A stretch of 64,000 bases of DNA from Phallusia mammillata. Taxonomy: Eukaryota; Chordata; Ascidiacea; Phlebobranchia; Ascidiidae. Position 1 is the stretch's first letter. Every line of letters starts with the position of its first letter. Position numbers and translations under genes: made by a program. This document shows positions 1-10,929 of the stretch, piece by piece. The DNA lies in assembly GCA_003260075.1 (NCBI GenBank), contig QLIY01000414.1, positions 14,061-78,060 of the forward strand, in the 5' to 3' direction. The notes under the pieces were generated by a model. It did not search any database, had not been told where the DNA came from, and saw only the letters and a list, made by a program, of their open reading frames with translations.

Positions 1-1260
1 GGAAAGGCTATAGCCTTAGGGTTTTTTCAAAAATCGGATCAAAATTTGGTCTCTCCGATTCCGGTTAAAACCGGTTTGGAGGTTCGGTTGGAGGCAGAAA
101 CCGGCCAAAACCAGTTTGAAACTGGAATATTCCAGCGAAAAGCCACTTAAAACCGGATTTTTCTTTCATTTTTTGGAGCCCCGAAAATCGAAAAAATGGA
201 AAGGCTATTTTATTTACCTTTAACTGAAATGACATGGAGTGATTGGAATTGCATTTTTTTTCAAGGTTCCCATCAATCATTTCTGCAGTTTGTAAAACCT
301 TGATTTGATACCCCCCCCCCCGGTTAAAACCGGTTTGGAGGTTCGGTTGGAGGCAGAAACCGGCCAAACCCAGTTTGAAACTGGAATATTCCAGCGAACA
401 GCCACTTAAAACCGGATTTTTCTTCATTTTTGGAACCCCAAAAATCGAAAAAATGGAAAGCCCCCCCCCCATATTCCGGCGAAAAGCCACTTAAAACCGG
501 ATTTTTCTTTCATTTTTTTCAGCCCCAAAAATCGAAAAAATGAAAAGGCTATAGCTTTAGGGTTTTTTCGAAAATCGGATCAAAATTTTGTTTCCCCCCC
601 CCCCCAAAAATCGGATCAAAATTTTGTCTCTCCGATTCCGGTTAAAACCGGTATGGAGGTTCGGTAGGAGGCAGAAACCGATCAAAACCAGTTTACAACT
701 GGAATATTCCGGCGAAAAGCCACTTAAAACCGGATTTTTCTTTCATTTTTTGAGCCCCCAAAATCGAAAAAATGGAAAACCCCCCCCCCGGCGAAAAGCC
801 ACTTAAAACCGGATTTTTCTTTCATTTTTTGAGCCCCGAAAATCGAAAAAATGGAAAGGCTATAGCCTTAGGGTTTTTTCGAAAAACGGATCAAAATTTT
901 GTCTCTCCGATTCCGGTTTGAACCGGTTGGAGCTTCGGTTGGAGACAGAATCCGGCCAAAACCAGTTTGAAACTGGAATATTCCGGCGAAAAGCCACTTA
1001 AAACCGGATATTTCTTTCATTTCTTGAGCCCCAAAAATCGAAAAAATGGAAAGACTATAGCCTTAGGGTTTTTTCAAAAATCTGATCAAAGTTTTGTCTC
1101 CCCGATTCCGGTTAAAACCGGTTTGGAGGTTCGGTTGGAGGCAGAAATCGATCAAAACCAGTTCACAACTGGAATATTCCGGCGAAAAGCCACTTAATAC
1201 CGGATTTTTCTTTCATTTTTGAGCCCCAAAAATCGAAAAAATGGAATGGCTATTTTATTT
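1..1260. repeat. Satellite-like tandem repeat, unit about 195-200 bp
   Basis: A unit containing CCGGTTAAAACCGGTTTGGA, GGTTCGGTTGGAGGCAGAAA, ACTGGAATATTCCGGCGAAA and GCCACTTAAAACCGG recurs through the block. The cleanest consecutive starts of GCCACTTAA are near 796, 997 and 1189. Four poly-C joins (311-321, 461-470, 594-605, 780-789) interrupt it. The single-copy edge at 210-310 returns at 1247-1356, so two haplotypes or array ends seem stitched together. Open frames through the array are by-products. Confidence 0.85.
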
Positions 1261-3064
1261 ACCTTCAACTGAAATGACATGGAGTGATCGGAATCGCATT
1301 TTTTGTCAAGGTTCTTATCAATCATTTCTGCAGTTTGTAAAACCTTGATTTGATGATAATTGCTGATATTTCATGGTCATAGAATACGTTGAACTGACGT
1401 TTTCTCCATCTTTTCATATTTAACCAAATTATTGTTCAACTCTTCTGGTGGTGCTATATTTAAAATACTTGTATAGTCAAAAGGAACGGTGTTTTAATGG
1501 TCATATTGTATTTCGATAAGTCGACAGGATTTGTCGCAATAAATGATGAACGAAAACAAACGAACTGTCAGGCTTTCAACACTTTTTCGTGTTCGTATGA
1601 ATTGGCAGTATTGTTCACTATTTGTTAGAATGCAACAAATACTTTTGTCCAAGATCTTGTGTTGCGCAAAACAATAACCTTCACGCAAAACAAATCAAAA
1701 GAAATAAACAGATCATCAAATTTTTCACTCTTGTTTTTCGATATTTGATATTGTTTTGCGACGAATTTCGAATCAAAACACCTTGAGCCATTATATGAAA
1801 CGCAAAGCTATGACATATGAATGAGACATTGTGACGTAACAAGAACTTTGCACTTGTTACGTCACATACAATGCTGTTTTACAAGTTGAATAATCAAATC
1901 GCGAATAATTGCTTTTTGCAACAAATACGTTATAAATTAACAAACACGCAATATGACGTCATACACCTCGGATCGGTTTGCTACGATTGCGCATTGTTAG
2001 GTCATAATTGAACTTGCAGGAGAAGTAGAAGGAATAGCGGCAAGATTGGAACATGGTGACAATTCGTGATTGTGACGTAACAATCGTCACAAGTGATGCA
2101 TAATCAGTTTCCCGCGGTTTCGCTTCTCGTCTCAGGGTTTTAGAGAGTTTTAAACTCTAAGAAGATAAAATCACAAACGAACTAGAATTCAATCGAATGT
2201 TGTTCGACACAAACAAGGTTTCTTCGGCAAAACTCCTGTTGTCATGACAATGCGACGTGCAGGGCGTGTCAAATTCGCCGAGTGTTTTTGAGGTTCAAAG
2301 AAATCAGAAACCGACTTGTTCAGAAATACAGTTTTCGATCGCTAAGCGGCGCTGTCGAGTAAACCTTTAAATCTGGGTGAAAAAGTGCTTGACGCGGTGA
2401 GGACGGATAGAGAGAAATCACGTACATGACGTCATCACCCGTGACGTAAAACTTGTCTAATCAATTGCACGTGGAACAGAACACTTGTACACACAGAGGG
2501 GTGTGCGCGAAGAAAAAAAGAAAACGCAAAGTAACGAACGTTTTAATCCTCCTACAGGACAACTTTATACATTACATACGTCATAATTGACATGTATGAC
2601 GTTGTGTCGACCAAAAGTGACGTCATAAACTGTTTTTGTATTTGCTTCTTACTTGCTACGAACATCAAATGACGTCATTCATGACGTACGTTGTCTGTTG
2701 TGATGTCAACGCGTACGCAGTGTTACGTCAACAATGTCGTATTTATTCTAAGTTGAAGTAAGTTAATTATTTACAGGTTAGTTCGAGCTGGGATGGGAAC
2801 TTGCGGAAATTGAGGAACTGTACGGAAACGCGGAACTCACGGAATAAAAGCAGCAAAATACGGAACTTGAAAAGAAGCGAGAAAGTGTAAAGTCATTGAG
2901 CTGTTAAGCCAAGTTGATTAACCGGCAAGCAGCATTGTGAGGTAACAATGACCACGTGTCAGAGTGCGTTGTGAGGTCATACAAGCGGGTTCCAGCTCAG
3001 AGGTAAACGATTTTCAACAATAGGGAGAAAAGATCTGCCTCAGTCGGTCAGGAAAACGGTTCCT
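1261..3064. other. NFI 3' flank: non-coding, rich in TGACGTCA/TGACGTAA
   Basis: No convincing exon apart from the weak alternative terminal exon near 2330-2380. Four TGACGTCA palindromes (1954, 2427, 2618, 2670) and many TGACGTAA words lie here. The NFI 3' UTR should be at its right side. Confidence 0.6.
2742..2747 (-). terminator. Candidate NFI polyadenylation signal
   Basis: AATAAA on the minus strand, about 320 bp after the proposed NFI stop codon. Placement is reasonable for a 3' UTR, but the hexamer is common by chance in this AT-rich DNA. Confidence 0.3.
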
Positions 3065-3222
3065 TTATTCCTTCGGTGTCAGGGCGCTTCCCTGATTGGT
3101 CGGTTGCGCTGATGCCCCGCCGATATTGGTGGCACGTGACACGTCGATCATGGACGGAATTGGCGGGAAAAGTCGTTCCTCAGCAACCAAGGTCTCGTCG
3201 GGATTCAAACCCGGCACAACAT
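3065..3222 (-). CDS. NFI: NFI exon 11: probable terminal exon
   Basis: An acceptor ACGTCACAG|ATGTTG in the phase needed by exon 10, followed by 51 open codons (VVPGLNPDETLVAEE..., ...FPPIPSMIDVSRA..., ending TPKE) and a TAA stop. A minus-strand AATAAA signal lies about 320 bp downstream (2742-2747). The vertebrate ending SWYLG is not seen. One caution: nt 3203-3220 read in reverse resemble a tRNA T-arm (GGGTTTGAATCCC), as in repeats elsewhere in this window, so part of the exon could be repeat-derived. An alternative terminal exon is possible near 2380-2330, where CACCCAG|ATTTAA opens a 17-codon frame ending DRKLYF. Confidence 0.5.
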
Positions 3223-3252
3223 CTGTGACGTAACAACCACTTGTTAGTATAC

Positions 3253-3330
3253 AGCAGTGGTTCTCAAACTATTTAGGCTTGCGGCGCATTAAATAACTAA
3301 AATTTTCTTCCGCGGCACACTTGGCAGAAA
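3253..3330 (+). mobile_element. hAT-like MITE end in the last NFI intron
   Basis: CAGTGGTTCTCAAACTATTT followed by GGCTTGCGGCGCATT and CCGCGGCACACTTGG, the kind of terminus typical of hAT non-autonomous elements. No matching right end was found nearby. It resembles the right end GGGGCACTAGTTTGATAATC at 7340 and 7540. Confidence 0.5.
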
Positions 3331-3553
3331 AACATAACAAAACTTGTTCAAAGAATGTCCATTTTCAAGTTTATTGTGGTAGGTAAGGATGCTTTTCATT
3401 ACCAATAACAAAATATGAGCTTTGAAACGTTGTCATACACACCGGTATTTCGTCATAAAACACCAGGGTATGTTTGCATTTATAGGGAATATTTCGCGAA
3501 TCACTGGAATATAGTTTATGACGTCACTTTAATGACGTCATCGCGCGACTTAC

Positions 3554-3749
3554 TTTGCATTCTGTCGTTGGTGAGCATCGGGTGAAAGTCACCTTGGTTT
3601 TCTTCCATCTGATTGTGAGTCCACCTTTCTGCTGCAGCGCCATCGTGCGACGAACTCTGTTGGTGGGTAACCGGACGCGTAGTGGCGCCACTGAGTCCGG
3701 ACGATCCGAGGGCCATGTGCTGCATCGTGTGCGGGTGATAACTAAGAAT
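3554..3749 (-). CDS. NFI: NFI exon 10: C-terminal variable region
   Basis: A 196-bp open exon, acceptor GAACGCAG|ATTCTT and a strong donor GCAAA|GTAAGT, phase 0 to 1, in frame with exon 9. Encodes ILSYHPHTMQHMALGSSG, then Gln/Ser/His-rich sequence including THQQSSSHDGAA and NQMEENQGDFHPM. Vertebrate NFI has a divergent proline-rich tail here, so homology cannot be claimed residue by residue. The exon is supported by frame continuity, codon use like the other NFI exons and a near-consensus donor. Confidence 0.75.
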
Positions 3750-3829
3750 CTGCGTTCAGCAAATGTTTGCAGAATAAGCGAAAGTTTCAAATCTTGCTTA
3801 AAACTTTTTTCGTTTAGCACGTTTAGCAT

Positions 3830-4114
3830 TTTTCGTTCTCAACTCGTTTCGGGCCATGGACCACCTGTCCAGTAAAAATAATATCGTGGGCCATTTCTTT
3901 TTGGAGCAAGAATGAAGTTCGTATACGAAACAACCATTTGGGTTTAAAACATAATTCTTTTAAACCGATTTTAAGAAGTGAGATACACTTATTAACAGCT
4001 AACATTTTGATACTCTTTCATTATATAATATGCAATCATCTCTAGTTTATCAACAAATTTAGTGGACGCCCTGTGGAACACCCAAAAGTCATAATGGACC
4101 ACCAGTTGAGACCA
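3830..4114. mobile_element. hAT-like MITE (GGTTCTCAACTCGTTTC family), copy 1
   Basis: The left end TTCTCAACTCGTTTCGGGCC with GGACCACC is mirrored by the right end GGACCACCAGTTGAGACCACTGG. The right half recurs at 4542-4640 across a poly-C join (allelic copy). Same family as 17466-17850 and 37279-37786. Confidence 0.6.
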
Positions 4115-4482
4115 CTGGAAATGTCGTAAAATTGTGCTATTTTTTCACTTTCGTAGTTGTAAGCGAATCCCTTTTTGAATTGGCTTTAGGTTTTTAGTGT
4201 GAATGAAACGGAATTGTCGACTGGCCTGTATTTTCCTGCTCGAGCTGTTTAACCCGTTAAAGTGGTTTAAATCCCAACCTTGGGCATCTCAGGAAATTCG
4301 GAAAGGCGCAAAACGTTTTTGTTAATTTTCATTTTGTAAAAAAAAACAATACGCCACAATACATTTTTTTATGTTTTTAACTAAAGCACACTGATCTTTT
4401 TTTAGTCGTTTTATACAACACCCGTTTTAATAATTAGAAATACAATATCATTTATACGTACAACTACAATATCCGTCTAAGA

Positions 4483-4813
4483 CAGGGGTTCCCAAACTGT
4501 TTTGGTCTGTGGCCCAAACGTCTATTTAATACCCCCCCCCCCAATCATCTCTAGTTTATCAACAAATTTAGTGGACGTCCTGTGGACCAACCAAAAGTCA
4601 TAATGGACCACCAGTTGAGAACCACTGGAAATGTCGTAAAATTGTGATATTTTTTCACTTTCGCAGTTGTAAGCGAATCCCTTTTTGAATTGGCTTTAGG
4701 TTTTGAGTGTGAATGAAACGGAATTGTCGACTGGCCTGTATTTTCCTGCTCGGTCTGTTTAACCCGTTAAAGTGGTTTTAATCCCAACCTTGGGTATTTT
4801 TAGGAGATTCAAA

Positions 4814-4850
<37 letters not shown>

Positions 4851-5254
4851 TTTTTGTTAATTTTTATTACTCATTTTACAAGAAAAAATAATACGCCACA
4901 TAACATTTTTTTCCACTAAAGCATACTGATCTTTTTTTTCGTCGTTTTATTTTCACACTTGTTTTATATTTAGAAATACATTATTTATACGGGCAACTAC
5001 AATATCCGTCTAAGAACCTCCGGTAAATTTTATATATAGTGTATCGCAGACTTAATTTCTTCGGAAATATGTCTGTTACTACAATAAAATTCGAGTCTTC
5101 TCTTTTTTAACGGTTTAAAACCGATTTTTGCAAACAGAAGATTTCCCCTATCCCCCCCCCCGTAGAATCTGTTCAAATGGCTCTGTGGCTCATTGAAAAT
5201 GTCTTGGTGACCTAACTTAGTACTGGGCCATGGCCCACAGTTTGGGAACCACTG
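4483..5254. mobile_element. Polymorphic hAT-like insertion interrupted by an allelic contig
   Basis: The left end CAGGGGTTCCCAAACTG at 4483 and right end CAGTTTGGGAACCACTG ending 5254 are inverted repeats, flanked by GTCTAAGA (4475-4482) and GTCTAAGG (5255-5262), an 8-bp target duplication (7/8). Between two poly-C joins (4532-4542 and 5152-5161) lies the other allele, in which the site at 5008-5015 has no element. The element body is therefore incomplete here. Confidence 0.6.
4816..4850. repeat. Poly-C run (35)
   Basis: A homopolymer in the NFI exon 9-10 intron. It sits in allele-duplicated sequence and is probably a join or sequencing artefact. Confidence 0.8.
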
Positions 5255-5401
5255 GTCTAAGGTAAATTTTACATGGTGTACAGCAGACTTAATTTCTTCG
5301 GAAATATGTCCGTTACTACAGTACTGTTCGAGTCATCTCTTTTTTAACGGTTTACAATCGATGATTGCAAACATGATTTTATAAACAAGCCTTTTTCCCA
5401 C

Positions 5402-5547
5402 CTGACTGGGTGTGTGTTTTGCTGCTTCGGCAGAGAGACAAGCGAACTGGGCGAAATCCTTTAAATCCTGGTTCGGGTGGTAGAAGGGTTGCGGCGAGGC
5501 GTAAGAAAAGGGGTGAGTTTGTTGCAAAACTGGATGCCAGGCCGCCG
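5402..5547 (-). CDS. NFI: NFI exon 9: conserved HPxQxLKxF block
   Basis: A 146-bp exon, acceptor CATTCAG|CGGCGG, donor AGTCAG|GTGGGA, phase 1 to 0. Encodes AAAWHPVLQQTHPFSYA and FYHPNQDLKDFAQFAC. This is the vertebrate C-terminal block [32 protein letters not shown], in which the [15 protein letters not shown] core is one of the best-conserved parts outside the DNA-binding domain. It fixes the C-terminal half of the gene and the minus-strand order. Confidence 0.93.
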
Positions 5548-6210
5548 CTGAATGGGTTCCTTCAAATAATTACAATGTTCAGTAATAAGACAAGTTAAGA
5601 TAAAAACCTGTGTTTTCTAACATTATTGTTGTCCGCAATAACAACTAAGTTAATTTCATTAAAAAAAACCTAATTTTATTACTTATGACATTACATAAGG
5701 ATGACGTCACGAAACGTAAAATGATGATGTAGTTACCCCTTAATAATGTCTATTTATCCCCTTTTATCCACAGAACATCTGGATTTAACCCTAAAATTGG
5801 CGATGTTTGGTTATTTGACCTAAAAGTTTCTGAACACCTTATAATGATGAGCGAAAGTTGAAACAAAATCCAAATTTTAAAAGAAAAAAACAAACAACCA
5901 TCGCTTTTTACCCTGGAGGATATCCAGTCAAAAAATGTAAGTGGGGAGCAAAACGTTTTCTGTTTTCAATAAAGCATGCAGGATACACTACATGTTCAAC
6001 GTCAAACTTTTGAGGTTTAAAGCTTTAAATCGTTTATAAAAATTAATCTTTTGTGGAATTAAATAACCTCTCCCTCTTAAAACATAAGTTCATCTAAAAG
6101 TCTCGATTGCCACTTACCTTGCAGACGTGGAAATGCTGACACTGCACTGGATGACGAACCTGGCGTGTGAGGTGGAAGCATGTCTGTGACGTAACAATCA
6201 TGTAATTGAT

Positions 6211-6697
6211 AAATAATCAATTACGGAATAAAGTCATTGTTTTGGGTCAATTCATAGACAAACAACGAAAACGGAGCGTAAATTACATCCATGTAATATC
6301 TACGTGACGAAGTGAAGGTTCCCCCCCCCCTAAAGTCATTGTTTTGGGTCAATTCATAGACAAACAACGAAAACGGAGTGTAAATTACATCCATGTAATA
6401 TCTACGTGAGGCAGTGAAGGTCATTTACGGTTAAAGTCGTACCTGGAATCATGTCATTGATACGTAATAATCAATTATAGAATAAAGTCATTGCCTTGGG
6501 TCAATTGATAGACAAACAACGAAAACGGAGTTTAAATTACATCCATGTAATATCTACGTGACGCAGTGAAGGACATTTACGGTCAAGGTCGTACCTGGTG
6601 ACGTCACAGACGAATGCCCCCCCCCCCACGGAGTTTAAATTACATCCATGTAATATCTACGTGACGCAGTGAAGGTCATTTACGGTCAAGGTCGTAC
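6211..6697. repeat. Tandemly repeated intron segment before NFI exon 8 donor
   Basis: A segment with AAAGTCATTG, GGGTCAATT, ATAGACAAACAACGAAAACG and TTACATCCATGTAATATCTA occurs near 6232, 6331 and 6484 and partly at 6628. Poly-C joins at 6321-6330 and 6617-6627 explain two copies as allelic. The step from 6420 to 6484 has no join and looks like real tandem duplication, carrying a decoy of the exon 8 donor (GTCGTACCTGG) at 6437. Confidence 0.7.
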
Positions 6698-6787
6698 CTG
6701 GTGACGTCACAGACGAATGTGCTGCTCCGTTGGCGAGATCTGATTGGACGCGGGCCGGTTTAGCCGTTGGGGATTGAAGCGGACTCC
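6698..6787 (-). CDS. NFI: NFI exon 8: Ser/Pro-rich segment
   Basis: A 90-bp exon, acceptor CCAACAG|GGAGTC, donor CACCAG|GTACGA, phase 1 to 1. Encodes GSPLQSPTAKPARV and ends ...SSVTSP, corresponding to vertebrate GMPSPTTLKKSEKSGF.... The match is by composition, phase and position rather than strong identity. The 3' end of the exon contains TGACGTCA (6702-6709). The last 23 nt and the donor are duplicated at 6595-6617, next to a poly-C join. Confidence 0.82.
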
Positions 6788-7159
6788 CTGTTGGAATGGG
6801 AATTAGGATTATAAGCCGCGTGATTAGGTAGTGATGTGTCACCGATAATAACGGACATGATTAAGTGTGACGGGAGCTTGAGTGTGTGACTTGCAACTGT
6901 TCAAGCTGGAGATGAATAACTCGAAAGGTAAGAGATGGAAATCTTTGTTTGGAATAATGATGGCAATGCACAAACCTTTTTTTGGCCTTTTAAAACATTT
7001 TTTTCGGCCTTTTAAAGTTTTAAAAACACCCAATACAACACAGACTTTCTATTGGGATATGTGAGCAATTTATTTAGGTACGGATATTCTTTGTGAAAGA
7101 AACTCAAAAAACGCAAATGGTTCTGATATTAATTTTTCAACGTTTTGCAAATGTGATGT

Positions 7160-7600
7160 TTGATCTTTTTAAGCGTGTGGCGCACATTAACTGACAATAT
7201 TTTTATCCCCCACATATTTAGCAGGTAAACAACGCAAAATTTGATTGAAGGAAATTAAATTTGCGACTTGTGGTTAATGTGCACCACAATTAAATTTGCG
7301 ACCAGAAAAAAAATGCGGAACACTTGGACATCTATCGCGGGGCACTAGTTTGATAATCACAGGTTTGTAACTTTATTTCAATGGCTCGCAAACGTCAAAC
7401 AGCACCCCCCCCCCGTAAACAACGCAAAATTTGATTGAAGGAAATTAAATTTGCGACTTGTGATTGGTGGGTGTTTTTTATTAACAATAAAAGGAACAGA
7501 AAAAATCCGGAACACTTGGACATCCATCGCGGGGCACTAGTTTGATAATCACAGGTTTGGTAAGTTTATATTAATGGCTTGCAAATGTCAAACAGCATGT
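7160..7600. mobile_element. MITE-like sequence, duplicated across a poly-C join
   Basis: 7225-7404 and 7415-7596 are near copies (GTAAACAACGCAAAATTTGA ... CAAACAGCA) joined by C10 at 7405-7414. Each ends GGGGCACTAGTTTGATAATC, similar to hAT-like termini elsewhere in the window. It lies inside the intron between NFI exons 7 and 8. Confidence 0.5.
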
Positions 7601-7681
7601 TCTGACCAATAAATCACTGGTCTAAAGATTTTTTACAATGAAGTTTGAATAATAAAAGGGGGTGACAGTTTCCATGGTTAC

Positions 7682-7812
7682 CTTGCCAACTGGGGTGCGA
7701 GCTTGGGGGTCGATTATAGAATGCTTCCGAGTCGTTTTCACCCCCGCTCTCCAATCCGTTCGGTTCCTCGGTTGACATGCTGCTTGCCGAAGATTTCAGG
7801 CGTTTGTTTTGA
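7682..7812 (-). CDS. NFI: NFI exon 7: KRLKS block
   Basis: A 131-bp exon, acceptor TTTCAG|TCAAAA, donor GGCAAG|GTAACC, phase 2 to 1. Encodes QNKRLKSSASSMSTEEP and ...SEAFYNRPPSSHPSWQ, matching vertebrate [36 protein letters not shown]. The KRLKS motif is the conserved basic patch that often acts as a phosphorylation or nuclear-retention element in NFI proteins; that role is family knowledge and is not shown here. Confidence 0.93.
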
Positions 7813-8392
7813 CTGAAAAAAAAGTTTTTACAAATGTTTTATGACTTTGCTTAGTCTCTTTTTTGAAGTTATGAAGAATATTTGTTATTTGTCATAGTAA
7901 TATTTTGCTTAACTGTTTTATTAGTTAACTATTAGTTTAAGCAAACAGTAATGCAAGCAAAAAGAAAACCGTTGTAAACACTTTTTCATTTACTGATCTT
8001 CGGTTATAACGTTGTTCTTTATCAAGACAGAGAAAACATTTGAAAAAAACACAATACGTTTGGACGACTTTTACTTTTTTATTGTCTGTATCATGTTAGA
8101 GTTTAAAAAACCACAAGTTGCGCGCCAACGTTCGTCCCCCCCCCCTACAGTTTTTATGTTAAGTGTTGTCTGTATCTTGTTAGAATTTTTAAAACCACGA
8201 ATTGTGTGCCAACGTTCGTCGTAATTATAACTTCTAATTTTGGGGACATTAAATATCAACTTGAAAATTATTTTCATAACAAAACTGCCAGTGAGTACTT
8301 TTTATGTCAAATGTTTCATCGGTCCGATGTTAAAGCATGTTAGTCTCAAATACAATAACATAATTACAAACAAACCAAAGCAGTGAGCTTAC

Positions 8393-8528
8393 TTTGCTTG
8401 CTGACGTAACACTAGAGGGCTTGGCGGGGGTGCGCGGTTGTCATGGTGATGGCTCGCGTAATAATAGGAGGGGCTTTCCAGAGGGTTGTTCACCCCCACG
8501 TTGTGACCCTCACCGCTCACGATGGGGG
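8393..8528 (-). CDS. NFI: NFI exon 6: start of the activation region
   Basis: A 136-bp exon, acceptor CGACAG|CCCCCATC, donor AGCAAA|GTAAGC, phase 1 to 2. Reads (T)PPIVSGEG, then NPLESPSYYYASHHHD and RAPPPSPLVLRQQA. The order PI..G, LES.SYY, then proline/serine matches vertebrate TPIAAGTGPN...DLESSSYYSMSP. This is the start of the proline/serine-rich regulatory half of NFI. The PPPSP stretch and histidine triplet are local features. Confidence 0.92.
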
Positions 8529-8823
8529 CTGTCGAAAAATTAGGGGGTGAAATAATTTGGTTAAGAATGAAAAAAAGATTCCAAGTAAAAGAATCAGTGA
8601 ATGAATATACATGGAATATATATATTTCGCTTAACTGGCAGCTTCAGTTCCTACAGAACCACAGGATAAAGCACAATAAAAGTATATATAAGCATCACAT
8701 AATGCCGAACTTAAAGAACAGAGAATTAACGCTGCAAACAGAAAAAAAACTGAACGACTGCGAAAGGGTAAACGAAGGGTAACAAAAGCTGCTTACTTGT
8801 AAAGAAGCAATGTAGCTATATAC

Positions 8824-8866
8824 GGTGTATTTAAGATATTTAAATACAAAACTCACTTTTGGCCCC
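8824..8866 (-). other. Duplicate of the NFI exon 5 donor region
   Basis: About 43 bp identical or nearly so to 8976-9018, including the last 7 nt of exon 5 and its GTGAGT donor. It is cut by a poly-C run at 8863-8874. Not a second exon. Confidence 0.7.
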
Positions 8867-9011
8867 CCCCCCCCAAGTGCAAAGATTTGTTCAAAACGTT
8901 TGTTTCGTGTCGTATGAAAATCCAATTTTTCGGTTGCCTTTTTTTTTTGTTTCAAGTCGATGGCAACCCTGTATATACGGTATATTTAAGATATTTAAAT
9001 ACAAAACTCAC

Positions 9012-9083
9012 TTTTGGCGACTCTGTAGATTTCACGAACCCCGAAAACTCCGCTCGTTTTAAAACACCTCGTTGCTCCAATAA
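9012..9083 (-). CDS. NFI: NFI exon 5: conserved TSGVF segment
   Basis: A 72-bp micro-exon, acceptor TTTCAG|TTATTG and donor CCAAAA|GTGAGT, phase 1 to 1. It encodes ...CFKTSGVFGVREIYRVAK, clearly the vertebrate block FVTSGVFSVTELVRVSQ. Its acceptor closes a 9.2-kb intron. The last 7 nt of the exon and about 40 nt of the following intron are repeated at 8824-8866, beside a poly-C join. That copy is only an exon fragment and probably an assembly duplicate. Confidence 0.93.
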
Positions 9084-9868
9084 CTGAAAACAATAAGCAA
9101 CAAATATATAAACTGTGACACATAACATAATATCAACACAATACGGATATTTAGTGTTAAGTATGGTTGACCTTGTGGAATAAAGTTTAATTTAAAAACA
9201 CATCACATCAGTTTTATGAGATGGAATGCAAATCATAGATGATGACAAGAACATTTACGACAACCATTTGCAACCAAGCATATATATTTTTGCAACTACT
9301 TGGGCAGGTTTTCTTGTAGGTATATTTTCTCAAGAATACCGAAGTCTCTTAATCAGATTCAGCTCACGGGAAAGCAGGTTGACTGATCAGACATTCAAAA
9401 ATCACAGACAGATGGATGTTGAAAAGTGGGACCGGGTGATTTCGTTATTGCGCCCGGCACGTTAAGTATAGATATTTGTCCTTCACTGCCCGTGATTTGA
9501 CCTCTAATTTTGCGGCTGATTAGAGTCGAATTTACGCAAAAGTACGTCACAAACGTCAATTTGGGTGCTAATCACTTTTTAACGTGTCAAATGACACAAG
9601 CGAAAGGAAATTAAACGAAACATACAGACCGGCTAAAAAACAATCTCTCTCTGTGATCTGGTGGTGATGATTAAAAATTCAAAACCATTTTTTCTACCTT
9701 TCATACTGCGAAGTTACGGATCTTCTGTTTAGCCCCCCCCCCATTAAACGAAACATACAGACCGGCTAAAAAACAATCTCTCTCTGTGATGATTGTCGTA
9801 ATGATTAAAAATTCAAAACCATTTTTTCTACCTTTCACACTGCAAAGTTACGGATCTTCTGTTTAAAC

Positions 9869-10051
9869 CAGTGATTTTTACATGTGATTAGTAAATAGAC
9901 ATTTTTAGTTTTGCGAATATAACCTGTGAAATTCCCCATTATTTTAATATCTTTGTATGGTTCGGCATCTACTATGTAGTCTATTGGGGAGGAATGAAAA
10001 TGTTTTGAATTGTTAAGGGAGGAATTCATCGATAAGGGATGGGAACCACTG
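9869..10051 (-). mobile_element. Short hAT-like MITE, copy A (183 bp)
   Basis: Ends CAGTGATTTTTACATG and GGGAACCACTG. Reverse-complemented it matches 10930-11108 over TTTTCATTCCTCCCCAATA, TAGTAGATGC and ACAGGTTATAT. Candidate 8-bp flanks match at only 5 of 8 positions, so the insertion is old. Confidence 0.6.
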
Positions 10052-10344
10052 TTTTGGACGAATCTCGATCGACGCCTCATTCCGAAATCCAAGGTGCGAA
10101 ACTCGACCAAAAAAAACCAAACCAAGTTAATACACAATTTTGTCATGAAATTAACTTTTTAACACGGTTTGGGCATTCATTTGAATAGATTGTACTTGTA
10201 TATACCATTTGAAAAATGCCTATTTGGCTTGTGGAACTTGTACATCTCCAGTAAAGAACTAATGACAACACACACTGTACTTTATCTTAATACATATAGT
10301 ACAAGGTGGCTATCAGACAATACATCCATTGACAGTAACCAGTA

Positions 10345-10450
10345 ATGCTAACCGGTTCGCTGAACTCATAAAAGTTTGTGAAACGGTTCCATAGAACCGG
10401 CTGAATCCCACCACTGCTAAAGCCGGCTGAATCCCACCACTGCTAAAGAT
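10345..10450 (-). mobile_element. hAT-like end with internal 26-bp tandem copy
   Basis: AACCGGCTGAATCCCACCACTG is the reverse complement of a widespread hAT terminus style (CAGTGGTGGGATTCAGCCGG). CCGGCTGAATCCCACCACTG occurs twice in direct tandem (about 10398 and 10424). Confidence 0.5.
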
Positions 10451-10929
10451 GTAGCACTTTACAATGCTAACGTGGCTACATAATGCTATAGCATATATGC
10501 AAATTGTACTTTCTTTGGGAGGTGGAAAGGCATAATGAGCTCAAAGTGATTGACTGTCCCAAATATAAATTTGGCCTACTAAAATTGTTTTCAGTTATTG
10601 CACTTTACGGTGTCAAATTTGGGAGTAACTTTGACTTTAAAATGGCACCGAAAAAACAATATTCAAAAATCAGAACAAAAAACACTTGAAAATATTTAGT
10701 CGCACGTCAAAATGTCCGAATGTCAGCTCGACCTGGCAATTACAATCAAACCGGTTCATCATGTTCAAGTCAAGTTGTCTGTTCTGCGAAATTCAAGTTC
10801 AATTTCAAGGTCAAAGCGGTCGCAAAATTCGCACATGGGTCTGTCATATATTTGACATGACCTTAAAACGCCGGTGTTTGCTTGTTTGACAAAATTATTT
10901 CGCAATTCAAACACTGCTGTGGCATAGCG

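Noticed and set aside
65-490. 141-codon minus-strand frame
   Set aside because: It runs through the tandem satellite and two poly-C joins (giving glycine runs). The sequence repeats itself and has no recognisable protein.
6221-6424. 67-codon frame with an internal repeat
   Set aside because: Translation of the duplicated intron segment across a poly-C join.
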